Source: Cognatazoarcus sp050303815 (GTDB taxonomy: Bacteria; Pseudomonadota; Gammaproteobacteria; Burkholderiales; Rhodocyclaceae). From it: 64,000 nucleotides of DNA. The position numbers were made by a program, and so were the translations under genes. Positions 8,430-16,576 of this stretch are shown here, piece after piece. The stretch lies in contig JBNLCM010000126.1 of the NCBI GenBank assembly GCA_050303815.1, positions 7,288 through 71,287 on the forward strand. The letters are read 5' to 3'. Below the pieces are notes generated by a model, which ran no database searches, was not told where the DNA came from, and saw only the letters and a program-made list of their open reading frames with translations. The stretch's first letter is position 1; the number at the start of each line of letters is the position of its first letter.

Positions 8430-8449
8430 GCTTCCCAACGATGGGAAGC
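8430..8449. repeat. Perfect 8-bp inverted repeat in the divergent control region
   Basis: GCTTCCCA, a 4-base ACGA loop, then TGGGAAGC. It lies 56 bp before the tetraheme ATG at 8505. It may be an operator for a dimeric regulator or an RNA hairpin in the leader. No run of T follows, so it is not an intrinsic terminator. Confidence 0.55.
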
Positions 8450-8504
8450 CGATTCCAGCAATTGAAACGAAGCACGTGGATCGAACCGAGAATTCGCCGC
8501 ACAA

Positions 8505-9233
8505 ATGCACCTGATCAACCAGATCGTCAGAATCGCCCTGACCTTGCTGATCGCCGGCGTCGTCCACAGTTGCCCGGCCCAGGATCTGCGCGGCACCAAG
8601 CATAATCTGTCTGGCCGACACGACTTGACGCAGGCAGAAGCCGGCCAGATCTGCGTCTTCTGCCACACGCCGACGTTCACCGGCGCAGGCATCGCCAGCA
8701 GCACGGCGCCCCAGTGGCAATCGAGCCTGTCGGCGGATTTTTCGTTCCGGATCTTCGACGACATCGGCCGCATGGGCACGGCAGGCAATACCGCCGTCGG
8801 TTCGCAATCGATCGCATGCCTTTCCTGCCACGATTCGGCGCAGGCCTTTTCGATTTCCCGGCTGTCGATCGACCATCCCTACGGCGTGCCGTATCGTGGT
8901 GCGGGCATCGAGGAGGTCCGGCAGCGTGCCAAGCAAGCCGCCAAAGCATCGGGCACGCCGATGCACGAAGCCACCCGGATCATCGCCAACGAGTTCCGCC
9001 CGGCCCAGCGCGCCTTGATCGACAATCGGCCGGTGTGGTGGACGTCCCGCACCGAGAGCGACCGCAGAGGCAGGCGCGACCTGCCTCTCTATGTGCGCCT
9101 TGATCTGGAAGACGGAAGCGAGATACCGTTCATCGAGTGTGCCAGCTGCCACAATCCCCACTCCACCGAAGCGCTCTTCCTGCGGGCGTCGCCGGACAGC
9201 GGCATTCTCTGCCAGACCTGCCACATCAAGTGA
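8505..9233 (+). CDS. Tetraheme c-type cytochrome, OmcE-like (divergent copy)
   Basis: A 242-residue exported cytochrome. After a signal peptide (about residues 1-25) it shows TKHNL at 31-35, CVFCH at 50-54, CLSCH at 105-109, DHPYG around 124, CASCHNPH at 212-219 and CQTCH at 236-240, so four hemes. The order of heme motifs and interspersed histidines is the same as in the 276-residue protein at 10653. The His normally present after the first heme (CHTPH) is replaced by Thr (CHTPTF), so one heme may have a different axial ligand; RHD at 38-40 is a possible substitute. The central part is replaced by a Lys/Arg-rich helix-like stretch. An NHL lipoprotein gene follows. Confidence 0.85.
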   Translation: MHLINQIVRIALTLLIAGVVHSCPAQDLRGTKHNLSGRHDLTQAEAGQICVFCHTPTFTGAGIASSTAPQWQSSLSADFSFRIFDDIGRMGTAGNTAVGSQSIACLSCHDSAQAFSISRLSIDHPYGVPYRGAGIEEVRQRAKQAAKASGTPMHEATRIIANEFRPAQRALIDNRPVWWTSRTESDRRGRRDLPLYVRLDLEDGSEIPFIECASCHNPHSTEALFLRASPDSGILCQTCHIK

Positions 9234-9271
9234 TCTGCGCCGTGCCGCGCTCAACCCAGCCGAACCAGAAT

Positions 9272-10402
9272 ATGCAAAACAGATCTTCAGACAATCCGTT
9301 CGCCCAGTGGCGCCGCATGGTGGCGCCGATGCTCCTCGCAGCAATTGCGCTGATCTCCGGATGCGCCGAAATCAGGCCCCCGTCGGACGCCAGCCGGGCG
9401 CCGAAGGAATTGCTCTATCCCGCCCCGCCCGATCAACCGCGCTTCGTGTTCGAAAGGACGATCTTCTCCTCGGCGGACGTCCTCGCCGACTCGGAAGACG
9501 ACCAGCTCCGTCGCATGTTGACCGGCGAGCTTCGGCACGGCACCGCCTTCGCAAAGCCATATGCGTCGGCCGTCCACCACGGCCGCCTGTTCGTCTCCGA
9601 TACGGCAGACAGGGTGGTGAAGGTGTTCGATCTGCCCGAGCGGAAGTTCTTCTTGATCGGTGCCGAGGAGCCCGGCCAGTTGATCAAGCCGATCGGGCTC
9701 GACACCGACCAGAACGGCAATCTGTACGTCGCCGACGCCACCGCCAAGGCGATCCAGATCTATGACCGCGACGGCCACCATCTGCGCAAGATCGGCGGCA
9801 AGGGCCTGTTCGATCGCCTGGCCAGCGTCACCGTCGATCCCTCCGGCAGCCTCATCTACGTCGTCGACATCGGCGGCGTGCTGTCCGAAAACCACCGCGT
9901 GCGGGTCTTCGACGCCGTCACCGGCGAGCATATCCGCGACATCGGCAAGCGCGGCAGCGGGCCCGGCGAATTCAACTTGCCGCGCGACCTCGCGATCGGC
10001 AAGGACGGGCACCTGTACGTGGTGGACGGGGGCAACTTCCGCGTCCAGATCTTCGATGCCAACGGCCAATACCTCGACTCTTTCGGCAAGGCGGGCCGCC
10101 AGTTGGGCAACTTCTCTCGGCCGAAGGAAATCGCGGCCGATCGAGAAGGCAACATCTACGTCGCCGACGCCGCCTTCGGCAATTTCCAGATCTTCAACCC
10201 TGAGGGCGACCTGCTGATGTTCGTCGGCCAGCGCTCCGAGACGCCGGGCCCCGGCCGCTACATGCTGCCGTCGGGTATCTCGGTGGATGCGGATGGACGC
10301 ATCTACTTCGTCGACCAGTGGTTCCGCAAGGTGGACGTGTTCAGACCGTATGCCCTTTCGGCCGACGGCGGCTTCGCTGCGCCGCCACCTGCCAAGAAGT
10401 GA
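9272..10402 (+). CDS. NHL-repeat beta-propeller lipoprotein
   Basis: A protein of about 376 residues with a lipobox-like LLAAIALISGC near residues 20-30, which predicts lipidation and membrane anchoring. The remainder is a run of about six NHL blades marked by GNLYVADA, GSLIYVVDI, GHLYVVDGGNFRVQIFD, GNIYVADAAFGNFQIF and GRIYFVDQWFRKV. The start is uncertain: ATG 9272 is used here. ATG 9317 (MVAPMLLAAI) and a GTG at 9230 overlapping the previous stop are also in frame, and none has a strong Shine-Dalgarno. NHL propellers recur next to nanowire-type cytochromes. A scaffolding or assembly role is inference; no catalytic residues are recognised. Confidence 0.85.
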   Translation: MQNRSSDNPFAQWRRMVAPMLLAAIALISGCAEIRPPSDASRAPKELLYPAPPDQPRFVFERTIFSSADVLADSEDDQLRRMLTGELRHGTAFAKPYASAVHHGRLFVSDTADRVVKVFDLPERKFFLIGAEEPGQLIKPIGLDTDQNGNLYVADATAKAIQIYDRDGHHLRKIGGKGLFDRLASVTVDPSGSLIYVVDIGGVLSENHRVRVFDAVTGEHIRDIGKRGSGPGEFNLPRDLAIGKDGHLYVVDGGNFRVQIFDANGQYLDSFGKAGRQLGNFSRPKEIAADREGNIYVADAAFGNFQIFNPEGDLLMFVGQRSETPGPGRYMLPSGISVDADGRIYFVDQWFRKVDVFRPYALSADGGFAAPPPAKK

Positions 10403-10552
10403 GCGCGACGGGGCGGGCGCTTCTCAAAGTCGATGAACTCTTTCAGAGTCGGGAATCGAAAAACGCCCCATGCCGCAATCCGGCTCCGGCTGGAAATTCG
10501 CAACAACTTGAATTAAAAGATTTTTTTAAAGCCAATTCAGATCAACACCCCC

Positions 10553-10568
10553 TGGCACGCTGGTTGCT
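10553..10568 (+). promoter_or_regulatory. Sigma-54 (-24/-12) promoter of the tetraheme cytochrome gene
   Basis: TGGCACG-N4-TTGCT is a perfect match to the sigma-54 consensus, with GG at 10554-10555 and GC at 10566-10567. Transcription should start near 10579, leaving a leader of about 74 nt before the ATG at 10653. An A/T-rich tract at 10510-10530 lies just upstream, as is common where IHF bends DNA. The inverted repeat ACTCT-TTC-AGAGT at 10437-10449 is a candidate activator site. A sigma-54-dependent response regulator is encoded at 35759-37126. Confidence 0.85.
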
Positions 10569-10652
10569 TTATCTATAGCGACGCAGTTTCAAGTCTCCAG
10601 ACACAGACTGGGTCAGAGCCAAGAACTTGAGGGTTACCAGGGGGTCTCAAAC

Positions 10653-11483
10653 ATGACTACACGTACAAACAAGGCACTCGTCCTGACCGCGCTCGCGCTG
10701 GCCTCGGGCGTTGCCATGGCTGGAATTTCGAACACCAAGCACAACCTCACGAACTCGGGCCCGGGCCCGAACCGTCTCGACGCCACGGCGACCAACACCC
10801 AGGAAATCTGCGTGTTCTGCCACACGCCGCACGGCTCCAACACCGGCGTGAGCGCACCGCTGTGGAACAAGAACCTGCCGGCCACCACCTACACGGTGTA
10901 CAGCACGGCGAACTCCTCCACCATCGACGGCAACACGCTGACCGTCGGCTCGGTGTCGGCCGCCTGTCTGTCTTGCCACGACGGCACGCAGGCCATGGAT
11001 AACATGGTCAACCAGCCCGGCTCCGGCCTGACCAACACCACCCTGACGTTCAACTGGGATACCAGCCTGGGCGGTGTGTCAGACGGCATCATGACCGGTG
11101 TCGCGGCCCTGGGTGCCGACCTGACCAACGACCACCCGATCGGCATCGAATACTGCGGCGGCGGCCTCACCGGTAGCAGCGCGACCGTCAATGGCACCTG
11201 CAACGACGCCGACTTCTTTGCGCCGGTTACCGACGTCATCAATGGCACGCAGGTGTTCTGGGTGAATACCACCGTCGGCGGCGACCCGGGTCGTCAGAAG
11301 ACCGACATCATTCTCTACACGCGTGACTTCAGCGGCGTCGGCGGCGATGCGAATGCGCCGTCGGTCGAGTGCGCCTCGTGCCACGATCCCCACGTCGAGT
11401 CGAAGGACGCGGCCACCCAGGTCTCGTTCCTGCGCGTGAGCCAGGCTGGTTCGGGCGTCTGCCTGTCGTGCCACAACAAGTAA
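10653..11483 (+). CDS. Tetraheme c-type cytochrome, OmcE-like; likely filament subunit
   Basis: A 276-residue exported cytochrome with a clear signal peptide ending VAMA at 23. Heme motifs are CVFCH 53-57, CLSCH 105-109, CASCH 240-244 and CLSCH 270-274. Outside these there are exactly four more histidines (H30 in TKHNL, H60 in CHTPH, H161 in NDHPIG, H247 in CHDPH), precisely enough for four bis-His hemes. Two extra cysteines (168 and 183) could form a disulfide. The spacing and the phrases KHNL, CVFCHTPH, NDHPI and CHDPH recall OmcE, the Geobacter tetraheme filament cytochrome, from memory rather than by alignment. The gene stands alone between a consensus sigma-54 promoter and a strong terminator, with an AGGGGG Shine-Dalgarno, all fitting a highly expressed structural subunit. 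Confidence 0.88.
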   Translation: MTTRTNKALVLTALALASGVAMAGISNTKHNLTNSGPGPNRLDATATNTQEICVFCHTPHGSNTGVSAPLWNKNLPATTYTVYSTANSSTIDGNTLTVGSVSAACLSCHDGTQAMDNMVNQPGSGLTNTTLTFNWDTSLGGVSDGIMTGVAALGADLTNDHPIGIEYCGGGLTGSSATVNGTCNDADFFAPVTDVINGTQVFWVNTTVGGDPGRQKTDIILYTRDFSGVGGDANAPSVECASCHDPHVESKDAATQVSFLRVSQAGSGVCLSCHNK

Positions 11484-11512
11484 TCCAGTCCTAATCACTG
11501 GTATTGCAAGGG

Positions 11513-11546
11513 GGTCGGGCGCAAAATGCGCCCGACCCGTTTTTTC
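11513..11546 (+). terminator. Rho-independent terminator after the tetraheme gene
   Basis: A perfect 12-bp GC-rich stem (GGGTCGGGCGCA pairing with TGCGCCCGACCC) with a 3-base loop is followed by G and six T. It lies 30 bp after the stop codon and 34 bp before the isomerase gene, and should separate the cytochrome transcript from the downstream operon at least partly. Confidence 0.93.
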
Positions 11547-11580
11547 GCCTAGTTTTCGACCCCACACGCAAAGAGACCAG

Positions 11581-12591
11581 ATGATTCCACATCGCCTTGC
11601 CCTGATCGCCCTGTCCTCCGCTTGCCTGCTGGCGGCAGCGCCGCTCCCCGCCCAAAAGTCCGACGCGACGCATGCGGGCGCAGCGCAGGAGCCGTATTTC
11701 GCGCTGGTCGAGGGCGAAACGATTGGTGCAGCGCAGTACGTCGGCGCCCTCCGCGAGCAGATCCGGCAAAAGTTCTACCACGGCAAGCCGCCCGAGGCGG
11801 AGGTGAACGAGGTGCGCCGCGCGGTCGGAATGAAACTCATCAACGACGTACTGATGCGGAAGGAAGCGCAGAAGCTGGGCATCGAGCCGGATCACGACGA
11901 GGTCGCGAAGGAAATCGAGAAATACGAGAAACGCTACAGTGACAGTCCGGTCTGGAAGGAGCGCCGCGAAGCCGTCCTGCCCGAGTTGAAGGCCAAGCTC
12001 GAGAGCGACAGCCTGCGCGATAGGATCGAGGCCCACGTCAAGGCGCTTCCCGAACCGACCGAGGCCGAGGCACACGCCTACTACGACGAGCATCCCGACA
12101 AGTTTACCGAGCCGGAGCAGGTTCGCCTCGGCATGATCCTGCTGAAGGTCGATCCGTCTTCGTCCACCGAAGTGTGGAAACTTGCCAAGGAAGAGGCGGC
12201 CAAGCTGGTCGAACGCCTCGGCAAGGGGGAGAAGTTCGAGGAGCTGGCCCAACTTCATTCCGGCGACCCGTCGGCGGACGAAGGCGGCGACCTCGGCTAC
12301 ATCCACCGGGGCATGGTACCGGAGGGGCTGCACCAGAAGATCGACACCCTTGCGCCCGGTGACATCTCCGAGCCGATCCGGATCCTTGAAGGCGTTGCGG
12401 TGTTCAAGCTGCTTGACCGGAAGAAGGCCGTGCACCACACCTTCGAGCGGGTGCGCGAGCGTGCCGGCGAACTGTTCGCCCGCGAGCGCGCCGACGAGGC
12501 GTGGACGAACTATCAGGAGAACCTCAGCAAGCGCTACAAGGTACAGATCAATACCGAAGCCTTCCCGGTCTTCGCCGACACGGCGGGCTAA
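11581..12591 (+). CDS. Exported parvulin-type peptidyl-prolyl isomerase (PpiC/SurA-like)
   Basis: A 336-residue periplasmic folding factor. The signal peptide (about 1-25, ending APLPAQ) leads to a SurA-N-like helical chaperone region (about 40-155) and a rotamase domain (about 160-285) with VRLGMILLKV, KFEELAQLHSGDPSADEGGDLGYIHRG and LAPGDISEPIRI, the standard parvulin core. A charged C-terminal helix follows. Proteins of this kind help outer-membrane barrels and exported cytochromes fold. It sits between the tetraheme cytochrome and the beta-barrel gene, with only 26 bp to the latter, so a dedicated role in assembling the conduit is likely though inferred. Confidence 0.85.
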   Translation: MIPHRLALIALSSACLLAAAPLPAQKSDATHAGAAQEPYFALVEGETIGAAQYVGALREQIRQKFYHGKPPEAEVNEVRRAVGMKLINDVLMRKEAQKLGIEPDHDEVAKEIEKYEKRYSDSPVWKERREAVLPELKAKLESDSLRDRIEAHVKALPEPTEAEAHAYYDEHPDKFTEPEQVRLGMILLKVDPSSSTEVWKLAKEEAAKLVERLGKGEKFEELAQLHSGDPSADEGGDLGYIHRGMVPEGLHQKIDTLAPGDISEPIRILEGVAVFKLLDRKKAVHHTFERVRERAGELFARERADEAWTNYQENLSKRYKVQINTEAFPVFADTAG

Positions 12592-12617
12592 GCCGGCCAG
12601 GCGGGCGATCGCAGACC

Positions 12618-14825
12618 GTGGCCGTTCAGGCGCAACAACAAGCCAGCCACAGGAATTTCGTCCTGGCTCCGAGCCGCATTCTTGGCGGAGTCGTGCTCGG
12701 TACCAGCCTGAGCATTCCCGCCTTTGCGCTCGAGCACCCACATGCGGACGCGACACCGGCCGTCGTCCTTCGGCTGACCCCGAATCTGGGATCGCCTGCG
12801 CCGGGCCTTCCCTCGCCCTTGCACTCGGACACGGTACGAACCCAGGCGCTGAGCTCACCGCCTACTGCCAAAGCCGCCCCCGGCCCGTTCGGCTTGCACT
12901 GGGCAACAGCGGTCGCCGTGGCCCAGGTCGGCGAGCAGCCGTCCGGAGCAACGCCCGCCGAGGCCGACAGCAGTCGCGCCGACGATCCGGATGTCGAAAA
13001 AGAACCCGAGGTCGTCGTCGAAGTCAGTGAATCACCTCCGCCACCGGCCGCGGCCCCCGGCTCGCCGGAACCCGAAGACAGCGCTCCGCAGGAGAAGCGC
13101 TATGGGATGGCACCGATCCGCTGGGGTGGCGAAATCGGTTACTCGCGCCGCAAGCAGCGCCCGGAAGACCGTGCGGCGGTCACGACCAACGTCTACGATC
13201 TGAGCCTCCAGGCGGCGAGCTACATCCTCCAGCCGTGGATCGCACAGATAAACGGACGAATCACGCTGGCGCTGGTCGGTTCCGAAACCGAGGCCGAGAG
13301 CGGCGGCAAGCGAACTACGGACTCCACCGCGGTTTCCGGCGCGTTGGGCGCCAGCATCTTCCCGCTCAGTCGTTTTCCTCTGCTGCTGACCTTCTCGGTA
13401 TCGGACAGTCGCTCGGAATCCACCTTCATCACCAAGACGCGCAGGTCATACCGATTCTCGGCCGTACAGCAGTATCGTCCGGTGCGCGGCCGATGGAGCG
13501 CCACCGGCAGCTACGACTGGGACAGGGTGGACACCGACGACGGCGGAACGGACACGATCCATCGGCTGGGCGGCAGCTACCGCTGGAGCGACGACAAGCA
13601 ACAGGTCGATATCCAGAGCACATTCAGTCAGAACGAGCGGGAAGATTCGTTTTCGTCGCAGAGCTTCGTCGCAAACGGCAATCACAGCATCCGGCCGAGC
13701 GACCAAGTCTCGATCAATTCGACCGCTACGATGCTGTACGACAAGCGGGGCGACAGCAACGCCTCGAGCAGCGAACTGCGTTCCTTGCAGATCTTCAGCG
13801 CCGCCAACTGGGTTCCGCTCGAATCGCCCTGGAGCGCGACCGCCTCCGCGCGCTACGCGCACACCGATTCGGGCAGCGGATCCACCGGCAGCGATGCGGT
13901 GGCACTGAACACGGCGGCCCGCTATCGTTTCAGCCGCAACCTGAGCGGCGCCATCGGCTTGTCAGCGGCGTCGACCCGATCGGGCGGCGCGCAGCGGACG
14001 GTGACGGCCCAGACGGCCAGCCTCTCCTATTCCGGCGACCCTCTCAAGCTCGGGAATTTTTCCTACAACTGGGGAACGGGCGCCGCGGTCAGCAACTCGA
14101 TCAGCGACGAAAACAGCGGCCGCAGTTTCTCGACCAACGCGTCCCACTCGCTCAACCGCCTCTGGCTACCCTCGCCGACCACGTCGATCGGGGCGACGGC
14201 CGCCCAGGCCGTCAGCTACAACCGTTCGACGGGCTTCGACAGCCTCCATACCACCAGCGTCTCGAATTCGGCATCGCTGACGCTGCGAGCCACTCCGAAC
14301 AATTCGAGTACCGGGACTTTCGGCCTCACCTACTCGGACAGCCGCAGCATCGGCGACCGGCAATCGCATTTCCGCATGCTCGATGCCCAGCTGACTGGTT
14401 ACTGGAACATATCCCGGCGCTCGCAGTTGAGCGGAAACCTCAGCTACCAGAAGTCCTGGCGCGACGAAACGCTGGAGCCGCTGCCGCAGGAAGAGGACCC
14501 GTTCGCGACCGAGGAAGACAGTCGCAACCAGGATACCTCGCTGAATGGCTCGCTGACCTACTATCACGACCGCCCCTTCTCGGTGCGCGGCCTGCGCTAT
14601 TCGCTGCGCTACCTCGCCAGTACCTCGAACAGCCGGAACGACCGCGAATTCGGCGTCATCGGTGCGACACCGGAGGACGAGCAGACCACCCAGCAGCTCG
14701 AGCAGAATCTCGACTACGGCATCGGCAGGCTGCACACACGTCTGAGGCTCACCGTGGCGGAGGTAGATGGCAGGAAAAATGCAGTGCTCTATTTTCGCGT
14801 AAGCAGAAGTTTCGGAGGCTTCTAG
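12618..14825 (+). CDS. Outer-membrane beta-barrel protein of the cytochrome cluster
   Basis: About 735 residues. From GTG 12618 the N-terminus has a basic stretch then a hydrophobic segment ending SIPAFA, a plausible signal peptide. A Pro/Ala/Glu-rich low-complexity region follows (about 45-165). The remainder is many alternating hydrophobic/polar beta strands of 9-14 residues, rich in Ser, Tyr, Trp and Arg, and the chain ends in Phe (SRSFGGF), the classical outer-membrane-protein C-terminus. No cysteine or CXXCH is present, so it lacks the N-terminal CXXC of MtrB-type porins. The context (isomerase upstream, triheme cytochromes downstream) suggests the porin of a porin-cytochrome conduit or a filament export channel. 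Start choice is moderate. Confidence 0.75.
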   Translation: MAVQAQQQASHRNFVLAPSRILGGVVLGTSLSIPAFALEHPHADATPAVVLRLTPNLGSPAPGLPSPLHSDTVRTQALSSPPTAKAAPGPFGLHWATAVAVAQVGEQPSGATPAEADSSRADDPDVEKEPEVVVEVSESPPPPAAAPGSPEPEDSAPQEKRYGMAPIRWGGEIGYSRRKQRPEDRAAVTTNVYDLSLQAASYILQPWIAQINGRITLALVGSETEAESGGKRTTDSTAVSGALGASIFPLSRFPLLLTFSVSDSRSESTFITKTRRSYRFSAVQQYRPVRGRWSATGSYDWDRVDTDDGGTDTIHRLGGSYRWSDDKQQVDIQSTFSQNEREDSFSSQSFVANGNHSIRPSDQVSINSTATMLYDKRGDSNASSSELRSLQIFSAANWVPLESPWSATASARYAHTDSGSGSTGSDAVALNTAARYRFSRNLSGAIGLSAASTRSGGAQRTVTAQTASLSYSGDPLKLGNFSYNWGTGAAVSNSISDENSGRSFSTNASHSLNRLWLPSPTTSIGATAAQAVSYNRSTGFDSLHTTSVSNSASLTLRATPNNSSTGTFGLTYSDSRSIGDRQSHFRMLDAQLTGYWNISRRSQLSGNLSYQKSWRDETLEPLPQEEDPFATEEDSRNQDTSLNGSLTYYHDRPFSVRGLRYSLRYLASTSNSRNDREFGVIGATPEDEQTTQQLEQNLDYGIGRLHTRLRLTVAEVDGRKNAVLYFRVSRSFGGF

Positions 14826-14870
14826 GCTCCGACCGCAAACAGTTTCCTACCTGAAATGAGGCATGTACCT

Positions 14871-15302
14871 ATGAGATTACGACACCTTGCCGCACGGTGG
14901 CGCAGTGCGCTCATCGGAGCGCTGCTCGTAGTCGCCAGTGTCGGCGGCTTGGGCACCTCCGGCGAAGCTCGCGCGGAATACGCCGACGTGGTCATCAATA
15001 ACTATTCGGACGCGGCAGGCATGCGTCCGGTCATCTTCCCCCACTGGTTCCATCGCATTCGTTTCCGTTGCAAGGTCTGCCACGCCGACCTGGGTTTCCA
15101 GTTCAAGGCCGGCGGCAACCAGATCAACATGGTCAAGATCATCGACGGGCAGTTCTGTGGCGCCTGCCATAACGGCGACATCGCCTGGTCGGTGGAGAAC
15201 TGCAACCTCTGTCATTCCGCCAAGCCGGGCACGCCGACCCAGGTGCATGAGAGCACGATACAGAAGCTCGCAATCCAGCCGAAGGCGGGAGGTCAACAAT
15301 GA
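14871..15302 (+). CDS. c7-type triheme cytochrome (HWFHRIRFRCKVCH group)
   Basis: A 143-residue exported cytochrome. After a signal peptide ending ARA are CKVCH, CGACH and CNLCH, with further histidines in FPHWFHRIRF that can act as distal ligands. It resembles c7/c3-fold triheme periplasmic cytochromes. It is a clear paralog of the protein at 18124: both share EYADVV, GMRPV, FPHWFHRIRFRCKVCH and FCGACHNG. ATG 14871 is preferred over 14856 because GAGG lies 9-10 bases before it. The stop overlaps the next start in ATGATGA. Probably a periplasmic shuttle feeding the barrel. Confidence 0.87.
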   Translation: MRLRHLAARWRSALIGALLVVASVGGLGTSGEARAEYADVVINNYSDAAGMRPVIFPHWFHRIRFRCKVCHADLGFQFKAGGNQINMVKIIDGQFCGACHNGDIAWSVENCNLCHSAKPGTPTQVHESTIQKLAIQPKAGGQQ

Positions 15303-16228
15303 TGAACCTTCGATTCCCCCTCGGTTGCGCCGTCGCGTTGTCGGTGTTGTTTTCCGCCCCGGTCCATGCCCAGAACGAGAAGGGCAAGGCCGTGTATGAA
15401 AAGGTCTGCGTCGCCTGCCATTCGGCCGGTATCGCCGGCGCGCCGAAGTTAGGAAATGCGCAGGACTGGGCGCCCCGCATCAAGGCCGGCATCGACTCGC
15501 TCTACCAGTCGGCGCTGAAGGGCAAGGCGCCCGCCATGCCCGCCAAGGGTGGAGCGACCGACACGGCCGACGACGACATCAAGGCCGCCGTCGACTACAT
15601 GGTGGCCGCCGCAAAGAATGGCGGCAGCACGCCTGCCGCCGCGCCGGCGGCCACGGCCGCTCCCGCCGCCGCGCCCGCTGCGAAGGCCCCGGCCGAGCCG
15701 CCGAAGCCGCGCCCCGCCGCGCTGAGCTTCAATCGACTGCTGAAACCGGCGTCCAAGCGCAATCCGCCGCCGCCCGAGGACGGCATCCACGATCCTGACA
15801 ACGACGGCACGCATGCGCTGCAGCCGCCGCTGCAGGTCTTCGAGTCGCTGCCCCGCAGCAATGCCGGCAACCGTGTCAATTGGGTCAAAGCACTCGACAA
15901 CAACCTGATCGCGCCCCGTTGGGACCGTACCGACCCGACGGCGGCACCGGTCGTGATGGACCTGAACATCGTTCGAGAAGTGAAAGGGTCGATGCCCGAC
16001 GTGGTCTACCCGCACAAGCAACACACTGCGTGGCTGGACTGCTCTAACTGCCACCCGCAGATCTTCATCCCGCAGAAGGGCGCCAACCAGATCAGCATGG
16101 CGGCCATCCTGCTGGGACAGAAGTGCGGCGTGTGCCACGGCAAGGTCGCCTTCCCGGTATCGGAATGCCGCATCTGCCATTCGAAGAAGAAGGACGTGAT
16201 GCCGGTCAAGAACGCCCAGGCCAAGTGA
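15299..16228 (+). CDS. Cytochrome c5 / c7-triheme fusion protein
   Basis: A 309-residue exported protein with two cytochrome modules. After a signal peptide (about 1-24) comes a c5-type class I domain with CVACH at 37-41 and MPAKGG as Met-ligand motif. An Ala/Pro linker (about 110-145) follows. A c7-type triheme domain then carries PHKQHTAWLDCSNCH, CGVCH and CRICH (about residues 240-295). The C-terminal part is paralogous to the stand-alone proteins at 17501 and 41271, which share the DGxHDPD/LQPP lead-in or the HT-WL-C-NCH motif. A His/Met low-spin heme linked to three bis-His hemes suggests bridging between high-potential and low-potential carriers. The start overlaps the previous stop. 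Confidence 0.87.
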   Translation: MMNLRFPLGCAVALSVLFSAPVHAQNEKGKAVYEKVCVACHSAGIAGAPKLGNAQDWAPRIKAGIDSLYQSALKGKAPAMPAKGGATDTADDDIKAAVDYMVAAAKNGGSTPAAAPAATAAPAAAPAAKAPAEPPKPRPAALSFNRLLKPASKRNPPPPEDGIHDPDNDGTHALQPPLQVFESLPRSNAGNRVNWVKALDNNLIAPRWDRTDPTAAPVVMDLNIVREVKGSMPDVVYPHKQHTAWLDCSNCHPQIFIPQKGANQISMAAILLGQKCGVCHGKVAFPVSECRICHSKKKDVMPVKNAQAK

Positions 16229-16257
16229 GCCTGCGCCACGGCGAGCGCAAGCGCAAT

Positions 16258-16290
16258 AGCCCCGGCGGCCCCGGCCGCCGGGCTTTTTTT
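16258..16290 (+). terminator. Rho-independent terminator
   Basis: AGCCCCGGCGGCC pairs with GGCCGCCGGGCT with one bulged base, followed by seven T. It lies 30 bp after the fusion cytochrome stop and ends the isomerase-barrel-cytochrome operon. The remaining 286 bp before the next gene include TAAAAT near 16380, a possible -10 element, but nothing firm. Confidence 0.85.
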
Positions 16291-16576
16291 CTCGCCCGGA
16301 CGAGGCACCCCGAACTGCCGGGCACGACGAACGCCACACATTCGGCTACACCCGGCGCGCGCTCGACGGGCCTCAGAAGGTAAAATATCGCTTCGGACGG
16401 TTCGGCCCCAGCGCTGCGAATCGGCGGCGGCACGGTCGACGTGCCACATTGAAACCAAGACGCTGAAACCAAGATGCACGGCACGGATCAAACCGGAGCC
16501 GACTGCGTCGGGCACTCGTCGGCGCGTCGCCCCCAAGACCGGTGCGCGACGGACGGCTCCATGGAGGATCGCTGGA

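Noticed and set aside
10579..10652. Possible GEMM-type c-di-GMP riboswitch before the tetraheme gene
   Set aside because: GGGTTACC and GACGCA resemble single GEMM words, but the conserved tetraloop helix and the CACG/AAAGGCAAACC half are absent and the leader is too short.
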